Assembly: GCA_023213315.1 (NCBI GenBank)
Contig: JAKCPI010005294.1
Span: 124,001 to 188,000, forward strand
Source: Euborellia annulipes
Lineage: Eukaryota > Arthropoda > Insecta > Dermaptera > Anisolabididae
Direction of reading: 5' to 3'
DNA length: 64,000 bases
Under the pieces are notes generated by a model. The model saw only the letters and a list, made by a program, of their open reading frames with translations. It was not told the DNA's origin and did no database searches. Shown in pieces: positions 1 to 12,100 of this stretch. The number at the start of each line of letters is the position of its first letter. Within the stretch, counting starts at the first letter, position 1. The translations under genes and the position numbers were made by a program.

Positions 1-779
1 CTTGTTGCTTGCAGCTTCTTGGTCCAGAGCTCAGAGCTCAGAGCTTTATATTCAATACTCTTGCCAAATTCTCCCTCTTCAGATTCTTTATTTATCTTCT
101 TTCATCTCACTTTCTCTTCAACACCTCAAGTTGTTTCATTTATTTATTTAAATAATTTCGTTTCTCTCCCCTTTTTAAATTTTTATTTGCTCTACAATAC
201 ATTAAATTAAATTAAATTATTTAATATAGAAAAATCTTTTTTTTCTATTGTATTATTTTAAATAATTTATTATAATAGAGAGGGCTGTCAAAGCATAAAC
301 CATTTATTATAATTTCGATGATGAGTTTCGATTAAAGTTGATCCTTTGTGGTAAAATTTTTTCATTGAAAAAAAAAATATTTAAATTGATAAAATAAATT
401 TAAATAATAATAATAAAGGTAATATTTCTATTCAAGGTCAAAACGAAGATTTTTTTAAAGTCATAAATGAAAAATAATTAGAAGGGAAAAAGTTCATATT
501 TTTAAATAGGCCATGTATTTGGTCTAAACAATTTCTGTTTGGTATTTGTTTTTAATTTATTGTCACAAGAAAAACATTATCGATAGCTTACTGCTGTCGA
601 GAAAACTTGTTACTATTCATATTGCTTGATTTGGAGATTTTAGTATAAAATAAAATATTAATTATATAATAAGTTTGTTGATCTTATGAGAAAAATTTAA
701 AATTTTTTTCAAAAATTTTTTATTGAATGCTTATCATTCGCTTGGCTCATACAACGCGGATTCGCATAACACGGCATTT

Positions 780-1480
780 TTTCGTTGTCAGCCAGGGGTT
801 GTCTGTATTCATTTCTCGAATGATAATTTGAGAGCAGAGATGAAACATCTTCGATTCTAATTACTACCGTCTTCTTCGCGGAAACCTGATATTTGTACCA
901 CCCAGTCGCTCGCTATCAGTCTAATTGAGTCCGTGATTACGATTGGCTGCCCAGGGGAGCGAGAGCCCCACAAATTGAATCAAGGCTCAAATAATTTCTC
1001 TCGTATTCGAAATGTTGGTCCGTCCTCTACCTTTGCCTTGGGGCCGGAACATTCAAAGCATATGAGTCATCAGGATTTAATAAAAAGCGATTTGCAATCT
1101 AAAGATTAATACCAGGTTTTTCTGTGTGCGATATGCTCTCCCCCAACCCTTAGTCTTCCCCCCCCCCCCCTCCCTAAGCGTGTGCTACTGGGGCATCCGC
1201 CTCCGGCAGCCTCGTAACCTCCATTTATTTTCAAATTCAATTAATATGCACTCCTGCGCAATTTTTCTGCTCAAAATAATTCGGGTGCTTGAGCCGTTCA
1301 ACCGGAATGGCTCTCTTTTTAAATAAATTGACGAGCCCGAGTAGTTTTCAGAAATAAACAACTCAAGAGCTTTCGCTTTGAATCAGAGTGATCTCCTTAA
1401 GCCCTCCCAGTCATTTGGCTGTCCGTGATGGATGCTGAAAATCGCCGCATGTTTATTATTGTCTAATTAAAAGGGACCTA
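780..1480. promoter_or_regulatory. candidate regulatory block
   Basis: Base composition is more even than the surroundings, with few homopolymers and unique-looking sequence. It includes CTAATTAC- and TTAATTG-like homeodomain cores. There is no coding signal. The regulatory role is inferred from its position inside a developmental gene. Confidence 0.25.
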
Positions 1481-2559
1481 TTATGATCTGACACGCTCTG
1501 ATTAAACAAACAAACAAGTAAATACACTTAGACAGGCTATCAGTAAACATCTTCTCGCCCTGTCTCCAGGGAGTAGTTGCTCGCAAAGCAGCACATTTGC
1601 ATAGATTCATTAAAAGGATGGTAAATATAAAATTCTTATGCATGAACAATAGATTCATTATTAAACACTAAAGTCGAAACAGATATATTGAAAATAATAA
1701 TTTGTTTCCATTGATATAAGAACTAAGAAAGGGTTCCTGTGAAGGGCTTATTAATAAAGAGCCCTTTCGGTATTAATTTCCCTTCAACAAGCAAGATTTG
1801 GTTGTCAGAATCACTCGAAATAAGAAGATGAAATTTCAATAACAAGATGCCTAAAAGACGAGCCATTGGCGGAGCGAGCCTTCTGCTGCCAAAAGGGCCT
1901 TCTTCCAACGACTGCACTATACACTTGGAACAGATGACGACAAAGAGAAATGATGCCAAGTTTTGGCAAAAACAACCGTAGAGATGAAACATAAAACAAT
2001 TTTCAATTTTACAAACTTTAATTAAATTTTAATTAGTTACTAATTAAGACTCAATCAATTACAACCCAAGACTTTCTATATATACAAGTACTAGTATATC
2101 TTTCTCTTATTAAATTTCTAATTAGAATCATTTTGATATTAATATCTTATGTGAAATCACAGTAACTTACTCAAACCCTTTTTTAAGGGTTGCTCTCTTC
2201 TCCCTTACTGGAATTCTTTCTCATTTAAAAAGGAGAAAATTACTTGTTTGCAACTGTAACGAACTAAACAAGAAGTAATTGTAATTTATATCCGTGTATC
2301 GTAAGATTATACCAATTTGATCAAATTCAGAAAAAAATATTATCTATGGGTTTACAAATTTTCTCTTTAATAACAGTTATCATATTATATAACTGCTAGT
2401 AGTTACAGAGAGTGTATAATTAGAGAAACTAATTTAGATCACTAATTAAGACTTGTGTATATTATATTACAATTAACCTCCTTTAGTTTGTAAATTAAAT
2501 TTCTGAATGCCACGTCGGGTTATAAATTATCTTGTGCATGTTAATCCGCGTAGGTAGCT

Positions 2560-2780
2560 AGACTAGACTTGAGAGTGTCGTTATTGCTCCCCCCCCCCCC
2601 CAGCACCAGCCTAAAATTCGAAATCTTGGCTTTTAATTGCGATGCACTCTTGGCTAGCTGAGATTCAATTATTCGATCAGAATCGGACTTCCCCTCTCAA
2701 TTCTCAAGAGAATCCCAGCCCCAGGCAGAAACGACTCACTGAACGACGCACGACGCTTTTATTGCTCATTTTCAGACAGC
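2560..2780. promoter_or_regulatory. candidate regulatory block
   Basis: This is a short even-composition island in AT-rich DNA, interrupted by a run of 14 C near 2588. It contains GATTCAATTATTCGATC-type AT cores. The role is inference only. Confidence 0.2.
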
Positions 2781-2834
2781 CTTTTCGATTCGTCACAAAA
2801 ATTTAATCTAACTTCTTTTTATTTTTTGCCGACC

Positions 2835-2840
<6 letters not shown>

Positions 2841-2867
<27 letters not shown>
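2841..2867. repeat. (TA)n microsatellite
   Basis: About 27 bases of alternating TA. Confidence 0.9.
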
Positions 2868-2868
<1 letters not shown>

Positions 2869-3111
2869 GCCAGCCTTTAGGGGAGTTATTGTGAACAGTT
2901 TGAGATTTTGATGGATGAGAATTTTTGATTGTTTTTTTTTTTTTTTTTTGTCTAATTTATTAGTTCTTGTTTCAGTTATTAGCTACATATGCTTGATAAT
3001 TTTCGAATTTTTAAGTTTAAATTCCGAATTATTTTGAGGAATAAAAAAAGAAGTAACGTGACTTTCGATTTATCTACAAGTTTTTAAGTATTTGTAGTAT
3101 TTTAAATGCTA

Positions 3112-3275
3112 CACTAGATGATATATTTTAAGTTTTTATTTCTAAAATAATACATTTTATACTTATTTCGACATTTCTGTCGTCATCAGAAGTAGAATCA
3201 CAAGTGAATATGACAATATTTCGAAATATAAAGTGTATTATTTCATCAATAAAAACTTAAAATAAATCACCTAGT
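3112..3275. mobile_element. palindromic element with hammerhead-like core
   Basis: The arms start CACTAGATGATAT and end as AAATCACCTAG. The minus strand from 3189 reads CTGATGA, then the stem-loop CGACA-GAAA-TGTCG, then AAATA. It is the same subfamily as 13158-13353. Confidence 0.65.
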
Positions 3276-3427
3276 TTATATTTTAAAATAGCATTTACTA
3301 CAATGTTTCAACTAAATCGAGAAGTTTTTTAGACTTCAAATTTTATAAATTATTTACAACCCTAAAATAAATTTAATTTAACTAAATTAAGAATATTTAG
3401 AATATTAAAAAAAAAATATTTTTTTGC

Positions 3428-3577
3428 CCTTGGCCTGTGTTGTAGATGTAAAGCATTCGCTTCTTCTCCTTGGGGTTTCGTTTCTCGTTCCAAGCGTGAC
3501 AAATTTATTTCTGTTGAAATGGTTACCAATCAATACGGGGTCTAAATAGCCTCAGATGCCGAAAAAACATAAAAATA
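3428..3577 (+). mobile_element. tRNA-derived SINE
   Basis: A diverged box A region (TTGGCCTGTGTTGTAGATG), AAAGCATTCGCTTC and a box B-like GGGTTTCGTTTCTCG are followed by GGGGTCTAAATAGCCTCAG-type sequence and GCCGA. The 3' part matches the SINEs at 11278 and 48938. Confidence 0.65.
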
Positions 3578-4359
3578 GGTATATATATATTTTTTTTTTA
3601 AACTTGCAGAAATATAAATTGAATTATTTTAGTTTTATTCATCATCATCATTTCTAAAATCGAACTCTTGCTACTTATACCGATACAAACTTATAAAAAA
3701 CGATGGCATTATAACGTTGACAGGTTCAAATTCTTAAGGAGACCTAAAATTCTCTATTTTTTATTAAAATGTTGATATGCAATAATTTTTTTTTTTTTCA
3801 ACAAATTCTTTAATTCGAAATCTCTAACTCTAAAAGGAAGAGGTGGAAGTCAAATAAACAAGTAAATATAAAATAAAATTCTTATTTTAAATGTTTGTTT
3901 TAGGAGTTCGTTGTGGTTTAGGTTTAGAATCTTTTTTTCTCTCTCGGTTACTTATATTTTTTAGTTTTAATTTTTACTTTTTTTATTTGTGGAAACTCTG
4001 GATGTGATGGATTAATTAATTTTTTTTTTCATCATGTTTTCATTATTGTTGAAGACCAAATGTGAAAATAAATTAAAATCTATCGGCGTCTCCGAAATAC
4101 GAAATCTGAGATTCATCCATCATGAATTTAATTGGCAATTATATTTTGCCGGGGTAATAAATTTAAACATTTCCAGAATAACGAATCTAATATGGAAACG
4201 GTAAACGGTGCAATTGAGTAATTTGTTTACGATTTCCTGTTTCCCAAGATGTTCATTCCCTATTGAGAGAGGGGGTTGCGTTTTTGTAAATCTTCGATTG
4301 AACAACCCCTTTCTGAGATCTGAACCATGCTTCGTTGTAATTTGATTCACTTGTTAGTA

Positions 4360-5110
4360 GCCCGACATCCCCCACTAAGTATCTTGCTGATGAAGTCAAT
4401 TGGGAATGTACAAGAAATTCAACTATAGAGGGTTGATGTTCCATATTCTCCAATTCCACGTTCTCGATGGCTAATTACACCCCAGACGTCGACGCGAAAT
4501 GAGATCCAAAGGGCGAGAGGAGTTTCCCTTAAAGTCTAGCCAGTCAGCTAGATCAACGGCCTTTAAAAACGACTCCTACTATCAATCATTTCAAAGATGG
4601 CAATAACGCCTGGCTGGTTGATAATTGAAAAGTCCGATGTCACCAGTCGCGGTGGTCAGGTAGAGACAAGACAAGATTAAATTCGTAGTCGGACTTTATG
4701 GAGCCGCCACCCCGAGTGCAATAAAACAGGCTTGAAGACAATAAAATCGAGATATAAAATCGTTTGCCGTCCAATGGAAAAGAGCCGGACCCGGTTTAGT
4801 GTTTGTAAATTGCAACGCCACGAGGTCAGTAATTAATTTGGGCGACCGAATAAGAAATCTGAATGGAGGGAAGAAATTTCGACCTGCCTGTCTATCAACG
4901 AATGAAACTTTGTGTGTAATTTCGGCGGGTTAACTAATTAAGTAAGTGTTAAAGACTTGGAATTAACTTTCGGCAGGGTGACCAAATCCGACGACTCCTC
5001 GCTAATTCTCATGCAAACGCCTTTTTCCCTTGCGCTTTGTCTTTTCTTATCAAACAATCAGACTAACTTAATCAGTGTATTTTATCATCTAATCAACATT
5101 TAGTCGGTTG
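4360..5110. promoter_or_regulatory. candidate regulatory block
   Basis: About 750 bases of complex, low-repeat sequence contain several AATTAATT/TAATTA cores and a GACGTC site, flanked by AT-rich DNA. No frame is coding. It is the best-looking candidate enhancer upstream of the first exon. Confidence 0.3.
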
Positions 5111-7315
5111 CGCGGCCATTAGCATAGATATCTTCGAATTATACAACGAAAGGCTCAATTTCAATACAACTTGATTTAATTTGTTTTAAATGAAAACAAT
5201 TCTAAGGAAATGTAGTAGCTTGTGAATACAGGCTCTCTCCATCAAGCCCTCTTCCATGTCTCAGGTCCCTTGGGGAGGGGGCTTTTGCATTACAGCTAAT
5301 CGCATTTGGGATGTGTGCCTTTTGTCGTTTGCTTGTGACAGTATATGATTGATATTTAATTGTCTTTACGGAAGTTCCATTTTGATGTAAAAGGCCGCCA
5401 CAGCCAATAACGCCCTTAAGCTGAGCTCCCCCTGAAAATCTCTCAAACGTCGCCAACTTCACGTTTTGGATTGCAATAAGCTGCACCTTCCATTAATTGA
5501 ACTTTTTTCTTTTTTTAATGAATATTTTATCATTTAATATTTAAAATGGCAATTGAAACTTTTTTTTTCTTTAGTAATAATTCCATTTTAACTTCAAGGG
5601 GATAATGTCTAAATCAAGTTTTTAATAATTAATGAACGAACATAAATATTTCGCCACAATAACATAAATATAAAGATTTCTCCTTTGTAAGCTAGGGGTC
5701 TCGTCCATTCTAAAATTCTTCGCCCATTAACTTTTAAGATTCTATTTTTCTTCTTAAAAGCATTTTCTCATTAGCCAGGAGCGAGCATTCAGGCCAAGTT
5801 TTTACACCGCGTTTTACGGAATGGATCTCCAAGATACTTTTCTATACTTAAATATTCACCCAGTATATCTACTTAGCCGCAGATGCAAAATAACAATTCA
5901 CCACTCCGAGTGTAGTAAAAATGTATCTCATAACTCTTCATTTAGTGGCAGCGGCGGAATTGTGTTTTCTTTACGGGATGTCGAAAACAAGCGGAGGGCG
6001 AAGGGAAGAGGGATTCACTCCTGTCCCCTGCTCCATCCCACAGGATTATTGCATACCCCCACCCCGGCTAGGCTCTATTATAAAGATATTACACACCTCG
6101 CGACGACTTATGCCTATTGTCTACAAGACTAATCCCCCTTAACGGCATACTGGGAGATATTCAAATAAATTGAGACATTACATTAGATATAGATTATAGC
6201 CAGCTATCAATTCCATCTCTCCCTCATTTCTTATTCACTTCTTTTTACGTCTTACTAGAAAATTGGCCTTAGGAAAAAAAAGTACAACAAACTTTTGATC
6301 CCCTTATTCATCCATATATTATTATATTTCTTTTTAATTTTATAAATTGCTAAACCCTATTTACGATCGAAATTTTATTTTAATTATTAAAATACAATCG
6401 ATATAAAAACGAGTTAATATCAAATAGAATAAAAAAATAAATAAATAAATAAAAACGAATAGATAATTAACTGAGAGTTGTTTGCACCTTAATAAATACA
6501 TCAACAAATAATACGAATTAACCTACTTTTTCAAAAATGAATAACAAAAATATTTAAAACCATAAAGTCTTTATTCTCATATAATTCTATATATTTAGAG
6601 CCATATCCCCTGGGTAAGAAAGTTCTTCCTCTATTCTTTATAAGACATATGTAAATAAATAAATAAATACAAGTTTATTTCTATCATAAACATGTAACTA
6701 GCTCTCTTCTACGTGTTTGTTTAGGATATGTACTTTTAAAATTAAAAAAAAAATTATTTCTAAACTATTCAAGGAATGTTTCAAGTAGAAAAAAAAATCA
6801 AGAATTTAATTTAAATTTTAAAAAATCAATAACCATAAGGACATGCATGACCAATTTTTTTTATCCACACCACCCGGGTGGGTTTTCCTACTCCATACGG
6901 CACATTTCCTACTCCCACTTCGCCAATCTATTGACGGCCAGTGTCAGCTTATCCCCTCCATCTCTTCAAACCTTACATCTCCCCTCCATGTAACTTACTT
7001 TCAGACAACAGAAAGACTAAATAAATAAACAACATTAATATCATTCATCTATTTATCACTCATCTATCGCTATAACGTTAGGATAGGTTTTTTTTTACCC
7101 CCCCCCCCACCTGTTCGTATTACAAAATAATTAGACAACAAAAAAAAAAACGCCTTTTAAAGATACATTTATATATTTTTTCCTTATACAAAAAAATCTC
7201 TTCATTTCTATGTCTATAAAGGTGATTCAAAAAAAAATAAATAAATAAGTTTGGCACATTTCTCAGAGATTTGTAGCTAGAATGAGTGGAAAGTGATAAA
7301 TGTTTTTGTTTGCAG

Positions 7316-7392
7316 GCTGCGCGAGGAGCGAGGAGAGGCTGAGAGAGCGCTAGCCCTGGACCACAAGGTCCGCGACCTGAGCTCGCATAATG
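7316..7392 (+). CDS. dac: dachshund, internal exon (first one in window)
   Basis: This 77-nt internal exon belongs to dachshund, a nuclear transcriptional cofactor acting with Eyes absent and Sine oculis/Six proteins. The acceptor is a T-rich tract ending TTTGCAG and the donor is G|GTCAGT. The first base completes a codon from an upstream exon outside the window, so the preceding intron is phase 2. The frame then reads LREERGEAERALALDHKV and on to LSSHN, a charged helical segment, and ends in phase 1. The next exon completes the split codon as Gly and continues in frame. The other two frames of the exon are not needed, and frame 1 is stopped. By itself the exon is too short to identify. The assignment rests on its in-frame join to the downstream exons, two of which carry the DACHbox-C signature. 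It could be alternatively spliced; the sequence cannot say. Confidence 0.75.
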
Positions 7393-8801
7393 GTCAGTTA
7401 CAGTTCATGCATTTTTTTATCTTTTATTTTTTATTCTATTTCTTCTAACTCTGTTTTTTTAATTAATAATAAATTAGTTGATTTTAAACCCTTAATACTA
7501 AAAAGACAAGTCCGGCAATTTTCTATTTTGCCATTTTAATTAATATAATGAAATTTTTTTTATTAATCCTAAAGGCTATTTGGATTGGCAGCCCTATATA
7601 GGCTATATATTGACTGTTGTTTTATGGTGATCCAGTCATTAAAACGAAAAAAGGCTTTGTTTGAATGGGACGAGCAATTTCATCTTGCAAGTTGTTCCAG
7701 TAAAGATTAATTTTTAATTTTACTCAGTAAAGAGAAATACAAACAATTGCTAAGAGGACGCCAGATTCATATGTGATACTGATTTACCTTAATATAGAAT
7801 CAGCTGCGTAACGAACCCCTAAAGGCGGGCAAAACTCAACAAGGCGCACCCTTATTTGTATTCACATACCATATACATATATATTTTAATTTTTTTTTTT
7901 AATGAAAAATTTATTTTTATTTTGAAAGCTTACTACCTGGTATAATATATCCCGGGGAATGTTGATCTTTGCGTGATTTTTTTTTTTTTTTTGAATGTTT
8001 CCTAGAATGTAGGCTGCCCAAATGACTCACCACTAGACTTGCAATGCCTGTGTGAGACATGAGCCTAAAGGTTTAAATCCCGTCCATAAACCGCCCTTAT
8101 AAACAATAGACAAAATACTTTTTTGATATCAAATATTATTGATTAGAATTCCAAACTTCCAGTCAAGCTATTTGGATATTTATGGATGTTTATATACTAA
8201 CTAATGTATTTGGACAGCGATGCTTTTGAATTTCCATTTTGGGCGCTCCAAGGACGCTGATTGCACGGGCGTGAGTCCCCTTTCGCTCCCACCTAAATAT
8301 GCCCCTGAACTTGCTTTTCATTTTAATTTTTAGAATCTTACTATATCATATAACCCATAAGAGAATTTTTAATTTGTTTTGGGTTCGGGCTCTAAATGTT
8401 CTTTCTTTCTTTAGAATTTTTTCAATCAAAAAATTTTACAATAGAACGGATAATAATATTTCGTTGTGTAGATTTTTAATTGAATGATAGAAACTGTTCC
8501 GGTGAGCAGTCAGGTGATAAAAATGGAAAATTATAATTAAAAAAATTTTCTTACTATTTAAATAAAAATTTTAATTATGAATTAAAGAGAAGAAAGAACG
8601 CAGAGAGTAGGAGGGGGGGGCAGGTGGGTGGAGTCCCCTAGTTGGACAAGTTATGTTAAAATCCAAGAAAAACGCCAAGAAGGGAGGAGTTCTTGATTTT
8701 TTTAAATTTAAATATTGACATGCATTGTTTTGGTGGGACACACCCGCTAAATTCCATGTGAATATGAATACTTGACACCATATCGCTTTCTCCCTCCACA
8801 G
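7393..8801 (+). other. dac: dachshund intron (1.4 kb)
   Basis: This GT-AG intron is AT-rich and mostly featureless. It holds poly-T runs and a degenerate tRNA-like segment near 8005-8090 that includes a box-B-like GGTTTAAATCCC. No open frame in it looks coding. Confidence 0.7.
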
Positions 8802-8960
8802 GATCGTCCAACGGACACAGTCCGGTCTTGAACCTGTCCAAGAGTGGAGGAGGCTCTGGGGGAGAGCACAGTGGAAGCGAAGCAGGACATACGGGTCCTG
8901 AAGACGAAGACGAGGACGAAAATGTATCAGACGTCGACGACGAGGAGGAGAAGGACCAAG
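8802..8960 (+). CDS. dac: dachshund, internal exon with Ser/Gly-rich and acidic linker
   Basis: This 159-nt exon has acceptor TCCACAG and a weak donor CAAG|GTTCGT. It is phase 1 at both ends, so it could be skipped without shifting the frame. It encodes SSNGHSPVLNLSKSGGG, a Gly/Ser/His-rich stretch, and then an acidic run (EDEDEDE, followed by DVDDEEE) ending KDQ. The PVLNLSK-type motif is my recollection of Dach-family proteins between the N-terminal DNA-binding DACHbox-N and the C-terminal coiled coil. The acidic tail is low complexity and probably disordered. The exon is much richer in GC than its flanks and is bounded by stops in the introns. An antisense frame of 187 residues covers it but has no coding character. 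A copy of the double-hairpin repeat begins about 20 bases after the donor. Confidence 0.88.
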
Positions 8961-8976
8961 GTTCGTATCCTCTCTT

Positions 8977-9560
8977 TTAAAAATCTGGTGTGACTGATCG
9001 CACAGCGCATAACTTGCTCTTACCTTCCGTAATCGAAAGTTGTGTTCTGTGCTTGTCACACCACATTTTTTGTGTCGACATATATTTAGTTTCCGCCGAT
9101 AAATTAAAACTAAAGATGTAACATTTATAAACATGGCTAAACAAGAGTAAAGTGTGCTTGAAAAGATTTCAAGGGCAAAATGAGAATATGCATTTTAAAG
9201 AGCAACTAAAAAAGCATTGATTTAATATTAATCAAAATCGTTGGACTTGGTACTTTTTGGCCGATTTTGCTTAAAAGCTCCGTGTTAACGTAAATATAAA
9301 ATTTCAACCTCCTAGCTCTTTTCGTTCTTGAGATATTTTGTTCACAGACTCCCAGACAGGCACATCAATTTGCGGAACTCACTTTTTTCGGACGTAGGGG
9401 ACCTCAAAACGTATTTCCACCGAAATCTCGACATCGAATTTCTGACTTGAATGAATAATTCTACTTTGTTTATGGGTATAAATAAATATTAATATATTAT
9501 ATATATATATACTGTATATAATAACTAATTCTTCTTTTTACTTTCTCTTACCCTATATTT
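8977..9560 (+). mobile_element. double-hairpin repeat, diverged copy
   Basis: The copy opens with the long hairpin (CTGGTGTGAC arm near 8984, CACACCA arm near 9058). The body motifs AATGAGAATATGCATTTTAAAGAGC and TACTTTTTGGCCGATTTTG, the GGGGACCTCAAAACG block and TCTCGACATCGAATTT follow. A CTTTCTCTTACCC half-hairpin near 9541 may be its right end. Confidence 0.75.
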
Positions 9561-10063
9561 CTACCAATATAAATGACAAAAATAGGAAAGTTGAAATTTA
9601 ATACATATGATAAATTATAAAATAATAATTGTGGGCTTTAATTATTCAATTTATAATTTTAATTAGCTATATCTATATTATATTTTATTACTTTTGCTAT
9701 TTTATCAAAGACAAATTCTGTCTATCTGTCTGTCCGTTTGTAACGCATAGACTCCGAAACTACTGGGCAGATTATCATGGAGTTTTTTCACTGGGTAGAG
9801 AATTTTCCGGGTTTTAAGCTATAATTATCTCAAATTAGGGGTAGGAAACCCACCTTATCAGGAGTTCACAAATCTGGAATTTGTCCATTGGAAAGCATTG
9901 TGTTTTATCTCTCCTTAAGAAAAATTAAAGGTAATTAATTATAATAATGAAATAATTAAATCTCTCAAATTAAAAATAATAAAATCAAAAATTTCGCTCC
10001 AACCAAAATTTTTAAATTCGTTCATTCGTTTTAAATTCACTTTCCGGCTCTTCGTTCCATAGA

Positions 10064-10395
10064 GCCAATGTTAAATGTTAAATGCCTATGGGGATTTGTA
10101 TGTTAATTTTGATTCAAAAGGGGGTCGTTTACGCATTTAAAAAAACATTTTCCAATTCTTATGAAATTTTGTATTTATTTAGGATTCTCTATTGTGCATA
10201 AATATCCATATATGACTTTAAAACTTTGAAAAATAACCATAGTTTATTTCAAGCAGTCAACGTTTAAAATGCAAGTTTGAAACTAAGGTGCTATGGGAAA
10301 CTAAATATATCTCGACACAAAAAATCTGGTGTGCCCAGCACGGTGCACAACTTTCTCTTACCGAAGGGTAAGACACACACACCAGATTTGTCTTT
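10064..10395 (-). mobile_element. double-hairpin repeat, partial
   Basis: This is the left part of the element in reverse orientation. It shows the AATGTTAAATGCC block, AAAGGGGGTCG, the ATGAAATTTTGTATTTATTTAGG segment, and then the long hairpin at 10324-10390 with CTTTCTCTTACCGAAGG in its centre. Confidence 0.75.
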
Positions 10396-11119
10396 ATTTT
10401 TGTATTGATCATATTTTTAAAAAGTTAATTCATATATAAAAAAAAGTAAAAATTTTAACCTGCGCTTTACCATTAAAGCCGTTTTATCAGACATAAATTA
10501 GTACTAATTAATAAATTAATCGATAGTCTAGCTCTAATTTAGTGAAACCCGGTAGAAGGCCGAGATCTCGGATAATCAGGATCCTGCTTGCTTACTTGAC
10601 ATGCATGGAGGAGATTCCTGAATCGGAATTGTAATTTGAATTTTTTTTTATTAATCGTAGACTAGGCGCTGATTAGACAAACGCGTCGGAGATGATAATT
10701 GATTGGAACCAAAAACGCTTCACTAAATCTCCGTTATACAAACGTTTTTTTTTTAATGCGAAGCAAAATGGGTGGGGGCGATGAAGGAAAAAACAATTCT
10801 TCATTTATAATTAATGTTTCCCTCGCTGTCATTTCAAAAAATAATACAATTATTAATAAAACTTTTATTTTTTTAAATACGTACTGTAACTTACATAAAA
10901 CATCTCCCAATTCAATAAACTATTAACAAGTCAAAAATTAACTGGTAGGCCCTTGTCTTTTTTATTTATCATCAGATTCGTCTCTTATTTACATTATTTA
11001 AGATTAAATTTCGTTACTGGCTAGCAGCCTGGGATCGAATTTCCCGCCAAAAAACAACATCATTTTGGTCATATTTTAGTCAAAAAAAAAATTCCTCTTT
11101 TAGGTTATTGGCAAAAAAG

Positions 11120-11665
11120 TTTTACATGTCAAAAATTCGATGTCGAGATTTTGATGGATTTACAAGTTTTGAGGTCCCCTGAATCCAAAAAAGTTGTTTT
11201 CGCGACATGGTCTGTCTGGGTGTCGGTCTGTGTGTGTGTGTGTGTGTGTGTCTGTGTTCAATTTTAAGCATGAAGGAGCCCGGGAGCCGTGGCTCAGTGA
11301 GAAGACATTAGCTTCTCGCACCGGAGTCCCGGGTTCGTTTCCCATCCCAAGCGAGGAAAATTTATTTCATTTGATTTGACTACAAATCATTTGAAATAAT
11401 AGGGATGGGGTCTAAATGGCCTTAGATGCCGAGAAGGACCTTAAAAAAAAAAAAAAAAAAAAAAAAAGCATGAAGGAATTGAGCTATGAGGTTGAAATTT
11501 TATATTTAAGATAGGTACCCCCCCCCCCCCCGTGAGCGTGAAAATAAGCTTTTAATCAAAATCGGCCAAAGAGTACTAGTACTCTTGATGTACTTTTTCA
11601 GTTTTTTTCGATTTTCTCAAAATCCGCTCCAACGATTTTGATTAAAATTCAAAAACCTTCCTGAA
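11120..11665 (-). mobile_element. double-hairpin repeat interrupted by a SINE
   Basis: The right part of the element lies in reverse orientation: TCAAAAATTCGATGTCGAG, the GAGGTCCCCTGAATCC block, a (TG)n tract and the AAGCATGAAGGA segment. It continues after the SINE with ATTGAGCTATGAGGTTG and the AGTACTAGTACT palindrome. The terminal short hairpin is missing. A run of 13 C marks the position where other copies have a few Cs. Confidence 0.8.
11278..11467 (+). mobile_element. tRNA-derived SINE with target duplication
   Basis: The box A-like region GTGGCTCAGTGAG is followed by box B GGGTTCGTTTCCC. The 3' domain contains GGGGTCTAAATGGCCTTAGATGCCGA-type sequence and ends in about 24 A. The 10-base direct repeat GCATGAAGGA flanks it exactly (11268-11277 and 11468-11477), inside an older repeat. 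Confidence 0.88.
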
Positions 11666-11911
11666 AATTTAATTTGTTGAAATAAGTTCAATGGTTCGAG
11701 TTCCTATTTATTGAAATAACCTAAGAAATGTGAATAAATTTTATAAATATCTACCAAAATCATTGAAGCAAAAGCTGAATGCTTAACCAAAATATAATTA
11801 TATTTTAGTTTATTAATTAAATATTAATTAATTTGGCCCACTAACAATTGTCAAGCCCGAATGGAGACATTCATTGAATATTAATACAGTATAGAGCTAG
11901 AAAATTATTTA

Positions 11912-12100
11912 ATTTTTTGTGTCGAGATATATTTAGTTTCCCATAGCACCTTAGTTTCAAACTTGCATTTTAAATGTTGACTGCTTGAAATAAACTATGG
12001 TTATTTTTCAAAATTTTAATCCCATATTTGGACATTTTATACATAATAGAGAATCATAAATAAATACAAAATTTCATAAGAATTGGAAAATTTTTTTTTA
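11912..12100 (+). mobile_element. double-hairpin repeat, left-body fragment
   Basis: TGTGTCGAGATATATTTAG is followed by CATAGCACCTTAG, TGTTGACTGCTTGAAATAAAC and ATACAAAATTTCATAAGAATTGG. This is the segment that normally follows the long hairpin; the hairpin itself is absent. Confidence 0.75.

Larger units (their letters stand above)
1..7315 (+). other. dac: upstream dachshund intron sequence, open at the window edge
   Basis: The first supported exon needs a phase-2 donor further upstream, and none with coding sequence was found here. The stretch is AT-rich. It contains even-composition blocks at about 780-1480, 2560-2780 and 4360-5110, a SINE at 3428-3577 and a palindromic element at 3112-3275. 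The stretches 1-740, 1490-2560, 5120-5800 and 6140-7315 show nothing else. Confidence 0.55.

Noticed and set aside
8571..9134. 187-codon antisense frame over a dac exon
   Set aside because: It is the complement of the acidic/Ser-rich exon plus a repeat hairpin; no domain, and the sense exon has splice sites and conserved sequence.
11160..11379. Overlapping frames over the TG repeat
   Set aside because: They are produced by the microsatellite and SINE, on both strands.
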